This document shows positions 1-9,190 of a DNA stretch of 64,000 bases, in pieces. The notes beneath the pieces were generated by a model. That model saw only the letters and a program-made list of their open reading frames with translations, had not been told where the DNA came from and made no database searches. The stretch is from NCBI RefSeq assembly GCF_001623075.1, contig NZ_LMCF01000215.1:62001-126000 (forward strand), written 5' to 3'. The stretch comes from Pseudovibrio sp. Ad37 (lineage in GTDB: Bacteria; Pseudomonadota; Alphaproteobacteria; Rhizobiales; Stappiaceae). A program made the position numbers and the translations under genes. How positions within the stretch are numbered: position 1 is the first letter of the stretch; every line of letters begins with the position of its first letter.

Positions 1-587
1 ACGTGTTGCGCGGTCATTCCCTCTTTGAAGAGGCTGAAACCTCTTACAATCAGGGCCTGGATACCCTCAGCGAAATTCAGGCAAATCACTGGACGATTCT
101 GTATTTCCGCGGCATCACCCGCGAACGTCAGGACAAGTGGGACGCTGCTGAAGAAGACTTCCGCGAAGCTCTGACCCTCAAGCCTGAACAGCCAATGATC
201 CTGAACTACCTCGGCTACTCCCTGGTAGATCGCGGTCTGAAGCTGGATGAAGCGCAGAAGATGATTGAGCGCGCTGTTCGCCTGCGTCCAACCGATGGAT
301 ACATCGTCGACAGCCTCGGCTGGGTTTACTATCGCCTGGGCCGTTATGAAGAAGCCGCTGAAAAACTGGAACGCGCTGTCGCTCTGCGTCCGCATGATCC
401 AATCATCAACGATCATTTGGGCGATGCGTACTGGCAAGTTGGTCGCAAACTGGAAGCCCGCTACAAGTGGAACCACGCCCGCGACCTTGAGCCGGAACCA
501 GAAGACCTGAAACGCATTCTCGATAAGATCGAAAATGGCATGGAAGATGCCGTTCCGGTCGTCGCAAGCTCTGCAGACAACAAATAG
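1..587 (+). CDS. Tetratricopeptide-repeat protein, C-terminal part (5' end outside window)
   Basis: The frame is open from the window edge, so the start lies upstream and only about the last 195 codons are seen. The visible part is made of consecutive helical TPR units with the usual W-x-x-L-G/Y and A-x-x-x-A-P spacing: motifs such as LNYLGYSLVDRG, VDSLGWVYYRLGRYEEA and INDHLGDAYWQVGRKLEA follow each other at about 34-residue spacing. The tail after the last repeat is short and acidic. TPR arrays are protein-interaction scaffolds; the partner cannot be told from sequence. It lies 19 bases upstream of ispE on the same strand and is probably co-transcribed with it. The upstream GTG at position 3 is in frame but is unlikely to be the true start. 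Confidence 0.85.
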   Translation, partial: VLRGHSLFEEAETSYNQGLDTLSEIQANHWTILYFRGITRERQDKWDAAEEDFREALTLKPEQPMILNYLGYSLVDRGLKLDEAQKMIERAVRLRPTDGYIVDSLGWVYYRLGRYEEAAEKLERAVALRPHDPIINDHLGDAYWQVGRKLEARYKWNHARDLEPEPEDLKRILDKIENGMEDAVPVVASSADNK

Positions 588-606
588 CTCATAACACGAT
601 CATATT

Positions 607-1491
607 ATGATGACTTTGGAAGATACAAAGGCAGCACGGGTTGAGGAATTAGCCCGTGCCAAGGTGAACCTTGCCCTCCACATCACGGGTCAACGGGAAG
701 ACGGCTACCACATGCTCGACAGCCTTGTGGTGTTCCCTGAAATCGGTGACCAGATCTCGGTTGAACCAGCCCCCGACCTTTCACTCCAGATCACTGGAGA
801 GTTCTCTGCGAAGATACAGGGCGATCCTGCTGACAATCTGGTCATCAAAGCCGCAAACATGCTGGCAGAACATCTACCCTCCGCATCAGGAGTTCAGATA
901 GAGCTCGAAAAATCGCTCCCCGTTGCAGCAGGCATCGGCGGCGGATCCGCAGATGCAGCCGCAATTCTGCGCGCGCTCACGAGGATCTGGGGCGTGTCTC
1001 CGTCTTCAACAGACCTTGCCGAACTTGCCCTGAGTCTCGGCGCTGATGTGCCTATGTGTCTGGAAGAAAAGCCTGCCCGCATTCGTGGCATAGGGGAGAT
1101 CATAGAACCGCTGACAGATCTCCCATCCGGCGCGATCGTTCTGGTCAACCCATTGATTGAGGTTTCCACTCCAGCCATTTTCCACGCGCTGGAAAAGAAA
1201 AACAACGCCCCGCTGCCGGAAATGCCGGAAGAGTTCGAGAGTATGAAAGCCCTCGCCAACTGGCTCAAAACCTGCCGCAATGACCTACAAAAACCAGCTA
1301 TCTCACAAGCACCAGAAATCTCTGAGGTCCTCGACCTGCTGGCCTCCCAGCCAGATACCCTCCTCGCCCGCATGTCCGGCTCCGGCGCCACCTGCTTTGC
1401 CCTTGTTGAAACCTTAGAAGCCGCCCAAGCCATAGCCTCTCACTTGCAGGAGGCACACATTGATTGGTGGGTTAAGGCGGCAAAGGTCTAA
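607..1491 (+). CDS. ispE: 4-diphosphocytidyl-2-C-methyl-D-erythritol kinase IspE
   Basis: Cytosolic GHMP-family kinase of the non-mevalonate (MEP) isoprenoid pathway; it phosphorylates CDP-methylerythritol at the 2-hydroxyl using ATP. Visible marks are the N-terminal substrate motif AKVNLALHITGQREDGYH (residues about 19-36), the glycine-rich ATP loop AAGIGGGSADAAAIL near residue 107 and the C-terminal MSGSGATCFAL motif near residue 256. At 294 aa the length is normal for the family. The start is one of two adjacent ATGs and has no good Shine-Dalgarno sequence, which fits translation coupled to the TPR gene 19 bases upstream. Its product feeds the polyprenyl synthase encoded at 5778-6791, though the two genes are on opposite strands and not one operon. 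Confidence 0.95.
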   Translation: MMTLEDTKAARVEELARAKVNLALHITGQREDGYHMLDSLVVFPEIGDQISVEPAPDLSLQITGEFSAKIQGDPADNLVIKAANMLAEHLPSASGVQIELEKSLPVAAGIGGGSADAAAILRALTRIWGVSPSSTDLAELALSLGADVPMCLEEKPARIRGIGEIIEPLTDLPSGAIVLVNPLIEVSTPAIFHALEKKNNAPLPEMPEEFESMKALANWLKTCRNDLQKPAISQAPEISEVLDLLASQPDTLLARMSGSGATCFALVETLEAAQAIASHLQEAHIDWWVKAAKV

Positions 1492-1594
1492 AACGCAGGT
1501 AACATCCGATGATTTTAACAACTTATGAGAGAGTTGACCTGTCTGCACAATTGCTAATGACGAAAGCCACAACTAGTCTCTCCGAAATTGTATC

Positions 1595-3307
1595 ATGCAT
1601 ATTTCGGAGAATACCGTGCCACATATTGGAATTGACCTAGGCACCACTAACTCACTTATTTCCGTCTTTGAAAATGGTGAGCCACACCTCATTAAAAACA
1701 GCGTTGGTACCTACCTGACACCATCCATTGTTAGCTTAGAAAAAGACACACTCCTGACTGGTGATTTGGCCAAGGCTCGCATGGTCACACATCCTCTGGA
1801 AACAGCAGCTGTTTTCAAACGCACTATGGGAGCTGACAAAGCCTATAAACTAGGAAAAAAACAGTTTACTGCTGTTGAACTCTCAGCTGCTGTTCTGCGC
1901 AGCCTTAAGGAAGATGCACAGAACGAATTGAAGGCGGAAATCTCTGATGTTGTCATTTCCGTACCAGCCTATTTCAACGAACTTCAGAGAAAAGCTGTCC
2001 GATCTGCTGCAAAAATGGCCGGACTGAATCCAGAACGTTTGATCAATGAACCGACCGCTGCAGCCCTCGCCTACGGTTTCCAGTCCCTTGAGGAGGAAAG
2101 CTCTTTTTTGGTCTTTGACCTTGGTGGAGGGACCTTCGACGTTTCCATTATGGAAGTCTTTGAAGGGGTGATGGAAGTAAAAGCCACGTCTGGTGATGCT
2201 TACCTCGGCGGAGAGGATTTCACAGCAGCGCTTATCAGCGACCTCACCACTAAGCTCTCACCAAAACAGCAGAAGAAACCCAACCTGGAAGCACTAACCA
2301 AGCTTGCCGAGCAGGTTAAGCACGGGCTGAGCGAAAAAGACAGCGTTCACATTAATCTGGACACGCCGAACCTCACACTGGATCACCACATATCTCGGAA
2401 AGATTTCGAAGAGCTTGCAACCAAACTCACAACACGTTTGCGCAGACCTATTGATCGCGCCATGTATGACTCAGGGCTGAGCGCAGACGAGCTGGAAAAA
2501 GTCATTCTGGTGGGCGGTGCCACCAGAATGCCACTGATCCGCAGCTTAGTCGCAAAACACCTACGCCAGTTCCCTGAAAGTCACATAGATCCAGACCACG
2601 CTGTTGCATTGGGCGCTGCTGTCCAAGCAGGCCTAATCGGGAAAAATGAAGCACTCAAAGATGTCGTCATGACCGACGTCAGCGCCTTTACTCTTGGAAT
2701 TGAGACCAGCAGAGAATTTGGCAACAACCATCGAGCCGGCTACTATCTACCTTTAATCGAGCGTAACAGCGTCGTTCCAGTTTCCAGAGAAGAGACAATT
2801 TACCCTGTACACCCACAGCAAACCAAGCTGGAAATCCGTGTTTTTCAGGGAGAAGCCCCGGACGTTGCCTCTAATATTTTCCTAGGCAAACTGGAAGTTG
2901 AATTGCCAAGACAAGTAGATCAGGACCTGAACCCGGCAACTGTGCGCTTCACCTATGATGTCTCCGGTTTACTAGAAGTGGATGTCACCACTCATGCAGA
3001 TGATAAGAGCCATAGCCTCCTCATAAAAAACCTTGCTGGAGAAATGTCAGATAAAGAGATATCAGATCGGCTCACGCAGCTGGAAAAACTTAAAGTGCAT
3101 CCGAGAGAAGATGCACACAATGTACTGCTTCGCGCCCGTATTGAGCAATGCTACGCCATGGCGCGATTGGGGGATCGTGAGCAAATTGGTGAAATGCTCC
3201 ATGCTTTTGATACGATTTTGACAACGCAAAACATCTCCGAAATCTCAAAACTCTCAGAGCAAATCAGTGAGCATCTCAATATGTTTGAGGCATCCTATGT
3301 ACAGTGA
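1595..3307 (+). CDS. hscC: HscC-type Hsp70 chaperone
   Basis: Specialised Hsp70 of the HscC branch, not DnaK: 570 aa instead of about 640, without the long flexible C-terminal tail. The nucleotide-binding domain shows IGIDLGTTNS (residues about 12-21), VISVPAYFNELQRKA, INEPTAAALAYGF, FDLGGGTFDVS (about 175-185) and VGGATRMP (about 305-312). The segment VFKRTMGADK followed by LSAAVLRSLKEDA closely resembles E. coli HscC as I recall it. The substrate domain begins near residue 385. In E. coli HscC works with membrane J-proteins DjlB/DjlC; here two J-like membrane proteins follow directly, the first starting 11 bases inside this gene. This supports a dedicated chaperone-cochaperone operon; the client is unknown. 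A start at 1595 (ATGCATATTTCGG) is used; an alternative would shorten the protein by a few residues. Confidence 0.88.
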   Translation: MHISENTVPHIGIDLGTTNSLISVFENGEPHLIKNSVGTYLTPSIVSLEKDTLLTGDLAKARMVTHPLETAAVFKRTMGADKAYKLGKKQFTAVELSAAVLRSLKEDAQNELKAEISDVVISVPAYFNELQRKAVRSAAKMAGLNPERLINEPTAAALAYGFQSLEEESSFLVFDLGGGTFDVSIMEVFEGVMEVKATSGDAYLGGEDFTAALISDLTTKLSPKQQKKPNLEALTKLAEQVKHGLSEKDSVHINLDTPNLTLDHHISRKDFEELATKLTTRLRRPIDRAMYDSGLSADELEKVILVGGATRMPLIRSLVAKHLRQFPESHIDPDHAVALGAAVQAGLIGKNEALKDVVMTDVSAFTLGIETSREFGNNHRAGYYLPLIERNSVVPVSREETIYPVHPQQTKLEIRVFQGEAPDVASNIFLGKLEVELPRQVDQDLNPATVRFTYDVSGLLEVDVTTHADDKSHSLLIKNLAGEMSDKEISDRLTQLEKLKVHPREDAHNVLLRARIEQCYAMARLGDREQIGEMLHAFDTILTTQNISEISKLSEQISEHLNMFEASYVQ

Positions 3308-4565
3308 GGACGAGAACTGGCCCTATTCCGTCCTTGGCTTGGATCAGGCTCCTGATGACTTGAAGTCGATCAAACGTGCTTACGCGCACAAACTAAAGAC
3401 CATAGACCAGTCCACTCAAGCGGAGGATTTTCAAAACCTCCGAACTGCTTTTGATGCGGCAAAACAGTTTCTGACCTACAACCTTGCCGCCAAGGCCGAT
3501 GAAGCAAATGAAACAAACGGTCAACGAACTGATGCAGGAAATGTAGCCCCCTTCCTGCCACTCGACCACAAATCAGATCAACCAAGCACAACTGCTCTTG
3601 TTGAGCAGTTGCAGGATGCGCCCTCTCCATCTGCACCAACGCCTCCTCTTGAACTGAACACCCTTGAAGAACTCCCTGTTGCTGGCAACAAGTTTCTTTT
3701 AGACGATGCGAAATGCATTGCCCCCAAAACTCTTTTGGACCTTGAGGAGAAAATACTCAAACTCCCCAGAGACAAAAACGGCGTTGCCTTCCTTCTGGAC
3801 CTGCTTAACTCTGCGATTATGGAAGATCCGCAAGCACGGCCAAGAGTAGAGGCTGCAATCTACGCCTACATGCAAAAGTGTTTGACCGTTGATGCAGAGG
3901 ATCACCCCAAATTTCGCCTGTTCATCAATGACGAAATTCTGGAAGCCATCGAATTACAGTTCAACTGGCAGAGCGACATCCTCTCCTTGCAAAGGAAGTT
4001 CTGGGATGCCGGAGACCTCGTCGCCGCATTGGTCTACAAGTCAACACTTTATCAGGAGGAGGCAGAGGACGAGAATGAAACACAGTTTGAACTGGACCCT
4101 GTCGGCAAAGCAGTAACAAAACTCGCCCTCATTCCATTTCTGGTTATGGTCCTCAGTAAATTCACACCAACCGGCTCTGCCATAACAGATGCACTAGACA
4201 GCTTATTTGCATACAGCTCGAAAATAGTCGCAGCTATCGCAGTCCTATACCTCACTTATCGGGTGACTCTGCTGGGTTGGAATGTCGTCAAAAACATTCT
4301 CAAATACGTCATGCCATCCATGTTTCCCCAAAAGAGCTGGAGCGACATTTTCTCCTATCAAACCTTAGGCTTATTTCAGATTTATTTACTTTCAATCTAC
4401 CTAGCTTTGCCCGAAGGAATGGATGCAAAAAAACATGCCTTCAGCGGCATGATTCTTCTCCTCATTTTCATGGTCGGGTTTTCCATCTTTTGGCTGATAC
4501 TCAGCCTAGTCTTGAACAAAGGGAAAGCTCTTTATCACTTCGCCAGAAGTTTCTTCAAATCATGA
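3297..4565 (+). CDS. J-domain-like membrane protein 1 (HscC partner candidate)
   Basis: The ATG at 3297 overlaps the end of hscC by 11 bases, giving 422 aa. The N-terminus has a divergent J-like fold: YSVLGLDQAPDDLKSIKRAY followed by AHKLKTIDQ and FQNLRTAFDAAKQFL, matching helices II and III of a J-domain. However, the HPD tripeptide that stimulates Hsp70 ATPase is not present; its place is taken by a TIDQ-containing loop. The middle is a low-complexity linker (about residues 70-130) and a conserved helical region containing LQFNWQSD. The C-terminal third (from about residue 270) has four hydrophobic segments. It shares the J-like head, the F-x-WQSD motif and the membrane tail with the next gene, so the two are paralogues. 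By analogy with E. coli DjlB/DjlC this is a membrane-anchored partner of HscC; that role is inferred. Confidence 0.78.
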   Translation: MYSEDENWPYSVLGLDQAPDDLKSIKRAYAHKLKTIDQSTQAEDFQNLRTAFDAAKQFLTYNLAAKADEANETNGQRTDAGNVAPFLPLDHKSDQPSTTALVEQLQDAPSPSAPTPPLELNTLEELPVAGNKFLLDDAKCIAPKTLLDLEEKILKLPRDKNGVAFLLDLLNSAIMEDPQARPRVEAAIYAYMQKCLTVDAEDHPKFRLFINDEILEAIELQFNWQSDILSLQRKFWDAGDLVAALVYKSTLYQEEAEDENETQFELDPVGKAVTKLALIPFLVMVLSKFTPTGSAITDALDSLFAYSSKIVAAIAVLYLTYRVTLLGWNVVKNILKYVMPSMFPQKSWSDIFSYQTLGLFQIYLLSIYLALPEGMDAKKHAFSGMILLLIFMVGFSIFWLILSLVLNKGKALYHFARSFFKS

Positions 4566-5695
4566 CAGTATTTAGAACCCTGCTATCCGAACTTGATCTG
4601 CATGAGTTTCCAGAAAACAAGAAGGCGCTCAAGCGGGCCTATGCTCGAAAGTTAAAGAGCATAGATCAGGCAGAGGACCCCGCTGCCTTCCAACGTATGA
4701 GAGAAGCCTACGAGAAGCTCGGATCGCATCTTCAATCTGCGAATGGGTATCAACCTGCCCCTCTACCGAATGCTCTGCCACAAGAGGAAAGAGCTTCACC
4801 GCCTCCAGCAAGTACCCTAAACGACAGCGAACTTGGATATACAACTGAGCAAATTCTAACTCTTCCTGAATCCAATAGCCTTGAGCAAGAAAGCGTAGGC
4901 TTTGACAAGCCAAACAGAGAATTTGTCGACGAGCAGCTTCAACTCATACGCAACCTTGAAGGTGAGCCGGCTGATTTAGATGAGATACAGGAAATACTAG
5001 GGCTGGAAGAAATGACGGCGCCTGTCATATGGAGGGAACTGGAACAAACCGTCTTTGACTATTTGGCACGTTCACTGATACATGGCGAAACTGGTCGGCA
5101 TTATTTCAAGCCCTACATCACGGATGCATTTCTGGATCAGCTTGATCTCCTCTTCGGCTGGCAATCAGATTTCAAAACCTTGGCATTGTTGCGGGGGGAT
5201 CAGGGCGCAGTCGCTCAGGCTCTTCACACCAACTCATACATTAGGCAGCTTAAACAGAAATTTTGGTGGAGGCGACCAGAGAACATACTCTCCATAACTC
5301 TTTTTGCCTTCTGCTACTCAATTCTCATACTCACATTGCCAGATCTTTGGTGGAAGAACAACGCAACACAAAGCCTGTCAAAAGCAGGTTTGTTACTGTT
5401 GGTCCCCTATACGATCTTCGTCTATATACAGACCCTTTGGCCATTGTGCCGGTGGCTTCTCAATCAGATTAAAGAGCAAACGCTCCACCACTTCAAACTG
5501 CAAGATCTGGGGCGTTTTAAGAATAGAAAAACCATCATTCGGCTTGTTCTTTTGTGCGGAATGACCATAGCAACTGTGCCCGATAACTGGCAAAGAGACC
5601 ATACAATATTATGGCTCGGCACTACAGCTCTCTTGCTGCCGTTTAAATCAGCCAGGTACAAAGCGTCGCTCAAAACATTTTACGAACAGAACTGA
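4562..5695 (+). CDS. J-domain-like membrane protein 2 (HscC partner candidate)
   Basis: Starts at ATG 4562 in a 4-base ATGA overlap with the preceding gene, giving 377 aa; the same frame is open further upstream but that part is antisense-like junk over the previous gene. The N-terminus carries LKRAYARKLKSIDQAEDP and FQRMREAYEKLGSHL, the same J-like helix pattern as its neighbour and again without HPD. A variable linker follows, then LDLLFGWQSD, the paralogue-shared motif near residue 195. Hydrophobic segments lie at about residues 241-260, 274-292, 324-340 and 348-362. It is the last gene of the hscC operon and ends 25 bases before a bidirectional terminator. Function as an HscC cochaperone is inferred from context. 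Confidence 0.75.
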   Translation: MTVFRTLLSELDLHEFPENKKALKRAYARKLKSIDQAEDPAAFQRMREAYEKLGSHLQSANGYQPAPLPNALPQEERASPPPASTLNDSELGYTTEQILTLPESNSLEQESVGFDKPNREFVDEQLQLIRNLEGEPADLDEIQEILGLEEMTAPVIWRELEQTVFDYLARSLIHGETGRHYFKPYITDAFLDQLDLLFGWQSDFKTLALLRGDQGAVAQALHTNSYIRQLKQKFWWRRPENILSITLFAFCYSILILTLPDLWWKNNATQSLSKAGLLLLVPYTIFVYIQTLWPLCRWLLNQIKEQTLHHFKLQDLGRFKNRKTIIRLVLLCGMTIATVPDNWQRDHTILWLGTTALLLPFKSARYKASLKTFYEQN

Positions 5696-5719
5696 AAGCC
5701 TGCAGTCTTTCAGCCAACA

Positions 5720-5753
5720 AAAAAGCGCCGGGCATTTCTGCTGCGGCGCTTTT
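5720..5753. terminator. Bidirectional intrinsic terminator
   Basis: Inverted repeat AAAAAGCGCCG / CGGCGCTTTT with A and T tracts on its two sides, between the convergent J-like gene (ends 5695) and the polyprenyl synthase gene (ends 5778). It can serve both strands. Confidence 0.85.
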
Positions 5754-5777
5754 CAATTTCTTCGAACTGCTCTCTGA

Positions 5778-6791
5778 TCAGCTCACACGGGCAATACAGA
5801 AGTCGACGGCTTCTTTCAGCGCCTGCTTGGCAGGGCCGTCTGGCAGGCTGGCCAGAGCTTCAATTGCAGAGGCGCCGTAGTCGCGTGCACGCTGTACTGT
5901 GTCAGCCAGAGCGCCAGTGTCGTTCAGCAGCTTGATGGCATGATCCAGATCGCCGTCTTTGATGTCTCCATCTTCCAGACAACGTTTCCAGAACGCCTTG
6001 TCCTCATCGCTGCCACGCTCCATCGCGTAGATGACAGGCAGTGTGATCTTGCCTTCGTGGAAGTCGTCACCAACGTCCTTGCCAAGATCAACAGTCGCTC
6101 CGCCATAATCCAGCGCATCATCAACAAGCTGGAAGGCATAACCAAGCTCAAGGCCGAACTTGCGCGCCGCAGCACGCATCTCGTCACCTTTATCGGCAAT
6201 CTCCGGGCTCACTTCGCACGCAGCTGCAAACAGAGCAGCTGTTTTAGCCTCAATCACCCGCAGGTACATCTCAAAGGTCGTGGTGGTATCCTGAGCGGCG
6301 CCCAGCTGAAGCACTTCACCTTCAGCAATGATCGCGGAGGCCTCAGACAGAATGCGCAGCGCTTCCAAAGAGTGCACATCAACCATCATCTTGAAAGCCT
6401 GACCAAGCAGATAGTCACCCACCAGCACGCTGGCCTGGTTGCCCCAAAGCTTGCGAGCAGCCAACTTACCGCGGCGCATATCGCTTTCATCGACAACATC
6501 ATCATGCAGCAGAGTTGCCGTATGCATAAACTCTACAGATGCTGCAAGGATGACATGTCCCTCGCCTTCGTAGCCAAACATCTGTGCAAACGCCAGTGTC
6601 AGCATCGGGCGCAAACGCTTCCCACCTGAATCGATCAGATGGCGCGCAATTTCCGGGATCAGCTCAACATTAGAACCGGCTTTGGAGAGGATCAGCTCGT
6701 TCACCTTCTCCATGTCACCTGAAACGAGCTCTACGAGCCCCTGAATTCCAGCTGGTTTGGCTGTCTGAGATTGAAGACCAACAACGCCCAC
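5778..6791 (-). CDS. ispB: Trans-polyprenyl diphosphate synthase (octaprenyl/decaprenyl type)
   Basis: Builds the long prenyl tail of ubiquinone from farnesyl/geranylgeranyl diphosphate and isopentenyl diphosphate in the cytosol. Both aspartate-rich motifs are present: LLHDDVVDESDMRRG (about residue 92) and LVDDALDYGG (about 220), together with GGKRLRPMLTL at about residue 54. Length 337 aa is normal. Most alphaproteobacteria make Q-10, so the product is more likely decaprenyl than octaprenyl diphosphate; the sequence read by eye does not settle chain length. The start is a GTG at 6791 with a good GAGGT ribosome-binding site six bases upstream. Divergent from the DUF2007 gene at 6987. Confidence 0.93.
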   Translation of the reverse strand: MGVVGLQSQTAKPAGIQGLVELVSGDMEKVNELILSKAGSNVELIPEIARHLIDSGGKRLRPMLTLAFAQMFGYEGEGHVILAASVEFMHTATLLHDDVVDESDMRRGKLAARKLWGNQASVLVGDYLLGQAFKMMVDVHSLEALRILSEASAIIAEGEVLQLGAAQDTTTTFEMYLRVIEAKTAALFAAACEVSPEIADKGDEMRAAARKFGLELGYAFQLVDDALDYGGATVDLGKDVGDDFHEGKITLPVIYAMERGSDEDKAFWKRCLEDGDIKDGDLDHAIKLLNDTGALADTVQRARDYGASAIEALASLPDGPAKQALKEAVDFCIARVS

Positions 6792-6986
6792 GGGATACCT
6801 CTATTTTGATTCCAACGGGACAATAGGTTGGTAGATAGTCTCGGGCAAGCTTTAGTAAGAATTTGCTGCCAATAAAGTAGTGTCGAAGGGATAATTTACC
6901 AATCACAATTAGTTTTTTTCACAATACCAACCCTAACCTGCATACTTTCTGGCAAAATAGGCAACTCTCTTCAAGAGGACATCATC

Positions 6987-7211
6987 GTGGAAGAACTCAT
7001 CAGAACAACAGATCCCGTCCTCATCTCGCATCTTGAAGCCCTGCTGGGAGATGCCGAGATCATCTACTTTGTCGCTGACACCAACATGAGCATACTGGAC
7101 GGCTCCCTTGGCTTTTTGCCGCGCCGGATCATGGTGGAAGCGGACCGTATGGATGAAGCTTGTCAACTTATGCGCGATGCCGACCTGGGGCACTACCTAA
7201 AAGACGCATGA
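6987..7211 (+). CDS. DUF2007 domain protein
   Basis: Small cytosolic protein of 74 aa matching the DUF2007 ('putative signal transducing') pattern: an N-terminal MEELIRTTDPVLISHLEALL helix, a central strand with DTNMSILDG and a C-terminal MVEADRMDEACQLM segment. The start is a GTG with AAGAGGAC upstream. The arrangement polyprenyl synthase (divergent) - DUF2007 - methyltransferase is common in Rhizobiales as far as I recall. The biochemical role is not known; the fold is PII-like ferredoxin type. Confidence 0.85.
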   Translation: MEELIRTTDPVLISHLEALLGDAEIIYFVADTNMSILDGSLGFLPRRIMVEADRMDEACQLMRDADLGHYLKDA

Positions 7212-7302
7212 AAACTTCTCTTTAGATAAACAATAGGGATTGCATGAAAACCGGCAGCCTGTATTAGTGCGTTATTGCGACTTTTCTTGATCCGGCGCCG
7301 CC

Positions 7303-8106
7303 ATGACCAACCCTGAAACACCTCAATCTCAGCAGCAAACCACCAGGGACAAGTTCCTCGGCGGCAAAGTCATGGTTGAGCAACCTGCAAAAGGCCGTCA
7401 TAGAGCCGGGCTTGATGCCGTCTATCTGGCCGCATCCCTTCCGCAAAGCACCACAGGCACGCTTTACGATCTGGGCACCGGCGTCGGCACTGCAGCTTTT
7501 TGCGCCGCCCACCGCCTGCCAAACATCAAAGCCGTCGGCGTGGAGGTTGACCCCGTCACCGCAGCACTGGCCCGCAAAGGCCTGTCCCTGCCGGAAAACG
7601 GAAGTTTTGCTGAACGCGTCTCCATTCTGGAATCCAACCTCACCGCAAAGGGCAGCATTCGCCACCAAAGCGGCCTTGGGTCTTCCATCGCGGATCATGT
7701 AATCATGAACCCGCCTTACTACGACAGCGCCCGCTTTCGCGTCACCCCAAAGTCAGACCGTGCGCCAGCCCACGCGCTGGATGAACGCGGCATTGAGCCT
7801 TGGATCAAAACCGCGAAAGATTTACTTAAGGACGGCGGAACGCTCTCCATCATCTTCAGAGCAGATGGTCTGCAGGACCTGCTTGACCCCATGCAACGCC
7901 GTTTCGGTGCCATCGATATCATCCCGATCCGCCCAACAGCCGACGCACCAGCCACCCGCATCATTGTCCGCGCAGTGGCCGCCAGCAAAGCCCCGCTCCA
8001 GATCCTGCCGGGCTTCACCCTGCATGAAGAAGCAGGCGGCACCTTCACCCGGCAAGCCACCACCGTCATGCGCGACGGCATGGGCCTTGGCCTCACAAAC
8101 CGTTGA
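7303..8106 (+). CDS. SAM-dependent tRNA1(Val) adenine-N6 methyltransferase-like protein
   Basis: Class I methyltransferase of 267 aa. The SAM loop is DLGTGVGTAAFC (about residue 56), followed by acidic VEVDP at the end of strand 2. The catalytic NPPYYD motif (about residue 135) marks an amino-group methylase. The N-terminal DKFLGGKVMVEQPAKGRHRAGLDAV pattern is shared with the YfiC/TrmN6 family that methylates A37 of tRNA1(Val); here it is split by no insertion. The exact RNA substrate is inferred from family. It follows the DUF2007 gene by 91 bases on the same strand. Confidence 0.88.
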   Translation: MTNPETPQSQQQTTRDKFLGGKVMVEQPAKGRHRAGLDAVYLAASLPQSTTGTLYDLGTGVGTAAFCAAHRLPNIKAVGVEVDPVTAALARKGLSLPENGSFAERVSILESNLTAKGSIRHQSGLGSSIADHVIMNPPYYDSARFRVTPKSDRAPAHALDERGIEPWIKTAKDLLKDGGTLSIIFRADGLQDLLDPMQRRFGAIDIIPIRPTADAPATRIIVRAVAASKAPLQILPGFTLHEEAGGTFTRQATTVMRDGMGLGLTNR

Positions 8107-8221
8107 GCAACACGGCTAACCTGCCGATAACAATCCGCTTTCAATATACGTTTTTCTCCCTATTATGATCGCAAGGCGCAAATCAAAGCGCAGCAGATGA
8201 TAGGGCGGGAGCGGACTATTT

Positions 8222-9181
8222 ATGAGCAGCAAGGTTGATCTACCAAACTCCATTGAAGAAACCCTCACGCTCTTAAGTTCTGGCGGGTATCTGGCAGATC
8301 GCGCACTCGCAACCGTGCTGCACCTGTCCCTGCGCATGAAACGCCCCCTCTTCCTCGAAGGCGAGGCAGGCGTCGGCAAAACCGAGATCGCCAAAGTCCT
8401 CTCAACCACGCTCAACCGCCCGCTGGTCCGCTTGCAGTGTTATGAAGGGCTGGACGTGTCCTCCGCTGTCTACGAATGGAACTATGCCGCCCAGATGGTC
8501 GAAATCCGCATGGCGGAAGCCTCCGGCAGCGTGAACCGTGAGAACCTCAACACAGCGCTCTACAGCCCTCGCTTCCTGATCAAACGTCCTGTCCTACAGG
8601 CATTGGAGACCACAGAGTTTGGTGCGCCTATCTTCCTGATCGATGAACTGGACCGCACCGACGAAGCCTTTGAGGCCTTCCTGCTGGAAGTGCTGGCAGA
8701 CAGTCAGGTGACGATCCCGGAGCTGGGCACCATCACCTCTGATGAACCACCGATCACCATCATCACCACCAACCGCACCCGCGAGATTCATGATGCTCTG
8801 AAGCGCCGCTGTCTCTACCACTGGGTGGATTACCCGACAGCCGAGCGCGAGCTGCAGATCGTGCAGACCAAACTGCCAACAGCTGCCGCAGCTCTCTCTG
8901 CTCAGGTCGTCGCTTTCGTGCAAAAGCTGCGAGAGGATGACGCCCTCTTCAAAAAGCCAGGCGTTGCCGAAACGCTGGACTGGGCCACCGCCCTCACAGA
9001 ACTGCAAGAGGTCGCGCTTGATCCGGAAATGGTGTCAGACACACTCGGCGTCCTGCTTAAGTATCAGGAGGACATCGACCGCATCAAAGGCTCCAGAACC
9101 CGTGCGATCCTCGATGAAATCCGCATGGAAGCCAACTCACAGGCCACCATTGCTGGCAGCATGCCTGCCCCAACAGCATAG
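8222..9181 (+). CDS. MoxR-family AAA+ ATPase (CoxD-like)
   Basis: AAA+ ATPase of 319 aa. Walker A is GEAGVGKTE (about residue 46), Walker B FLIDELDR (about 137), and sensor-1 ITTNRTRE near residue 180; the C-terminal lid helices follow. MoxR proteins act with von Willebrand factor A partners to insert cofactors or remodel enzyme complexes. The partner gene begins 9 bases downstream, making a classical MoxR-VWA pair. Similarity in pattern to CoxD of carbon monoxide dehydrogenase clusters is clear, but no molybdenum hydroxylase genes lie in this window, so the client enzyme is unknown. The GGAG upstream of ATG 8222 supports the start. Confidence 0.9.
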   Translation: MSSKVDLPNSIEETLTLLSSGGYLADRALATVLHLSLRMKRPLFLEGEAGVGKTEIAKVLSTTLNRPLVRLQCYEGLDVSSAVYEWNYAAQMVEIRMAEASGSVNRENLNTALYSPRFLIKRPVLQALETTEFGAPIFLIDELDRTDEAFEAFLLEVLADSQVTIPELGTITSDEPPITIITTNRTREIHDALKRRCLYHWVDYPTAERELQIVQTKLPTAAAALSAQVVAFVQKLREDDALFKKPGVAETLDWATALTELQEVALDPEMVSDTLGVLLKYQEDIDRIKGSRTRAILDEIRMEANSQATIAGSMPAPTA

Positions 9182-9190
9182 CCTTGCCTG

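Noticed and set aside
4277-4561. 95-codon N-terminal extension of J-like protein 2
   Set aside because: It lies wholly over the previous gene, has no ribosome-binding site and ATG 4562 forms a clean ATGA overlap.
5940-6629. 229-codon open frame opposite the polyprenyl synthase gene
   Set aside because: Antisense shadow of a strongly conserved gene; no family pattern.
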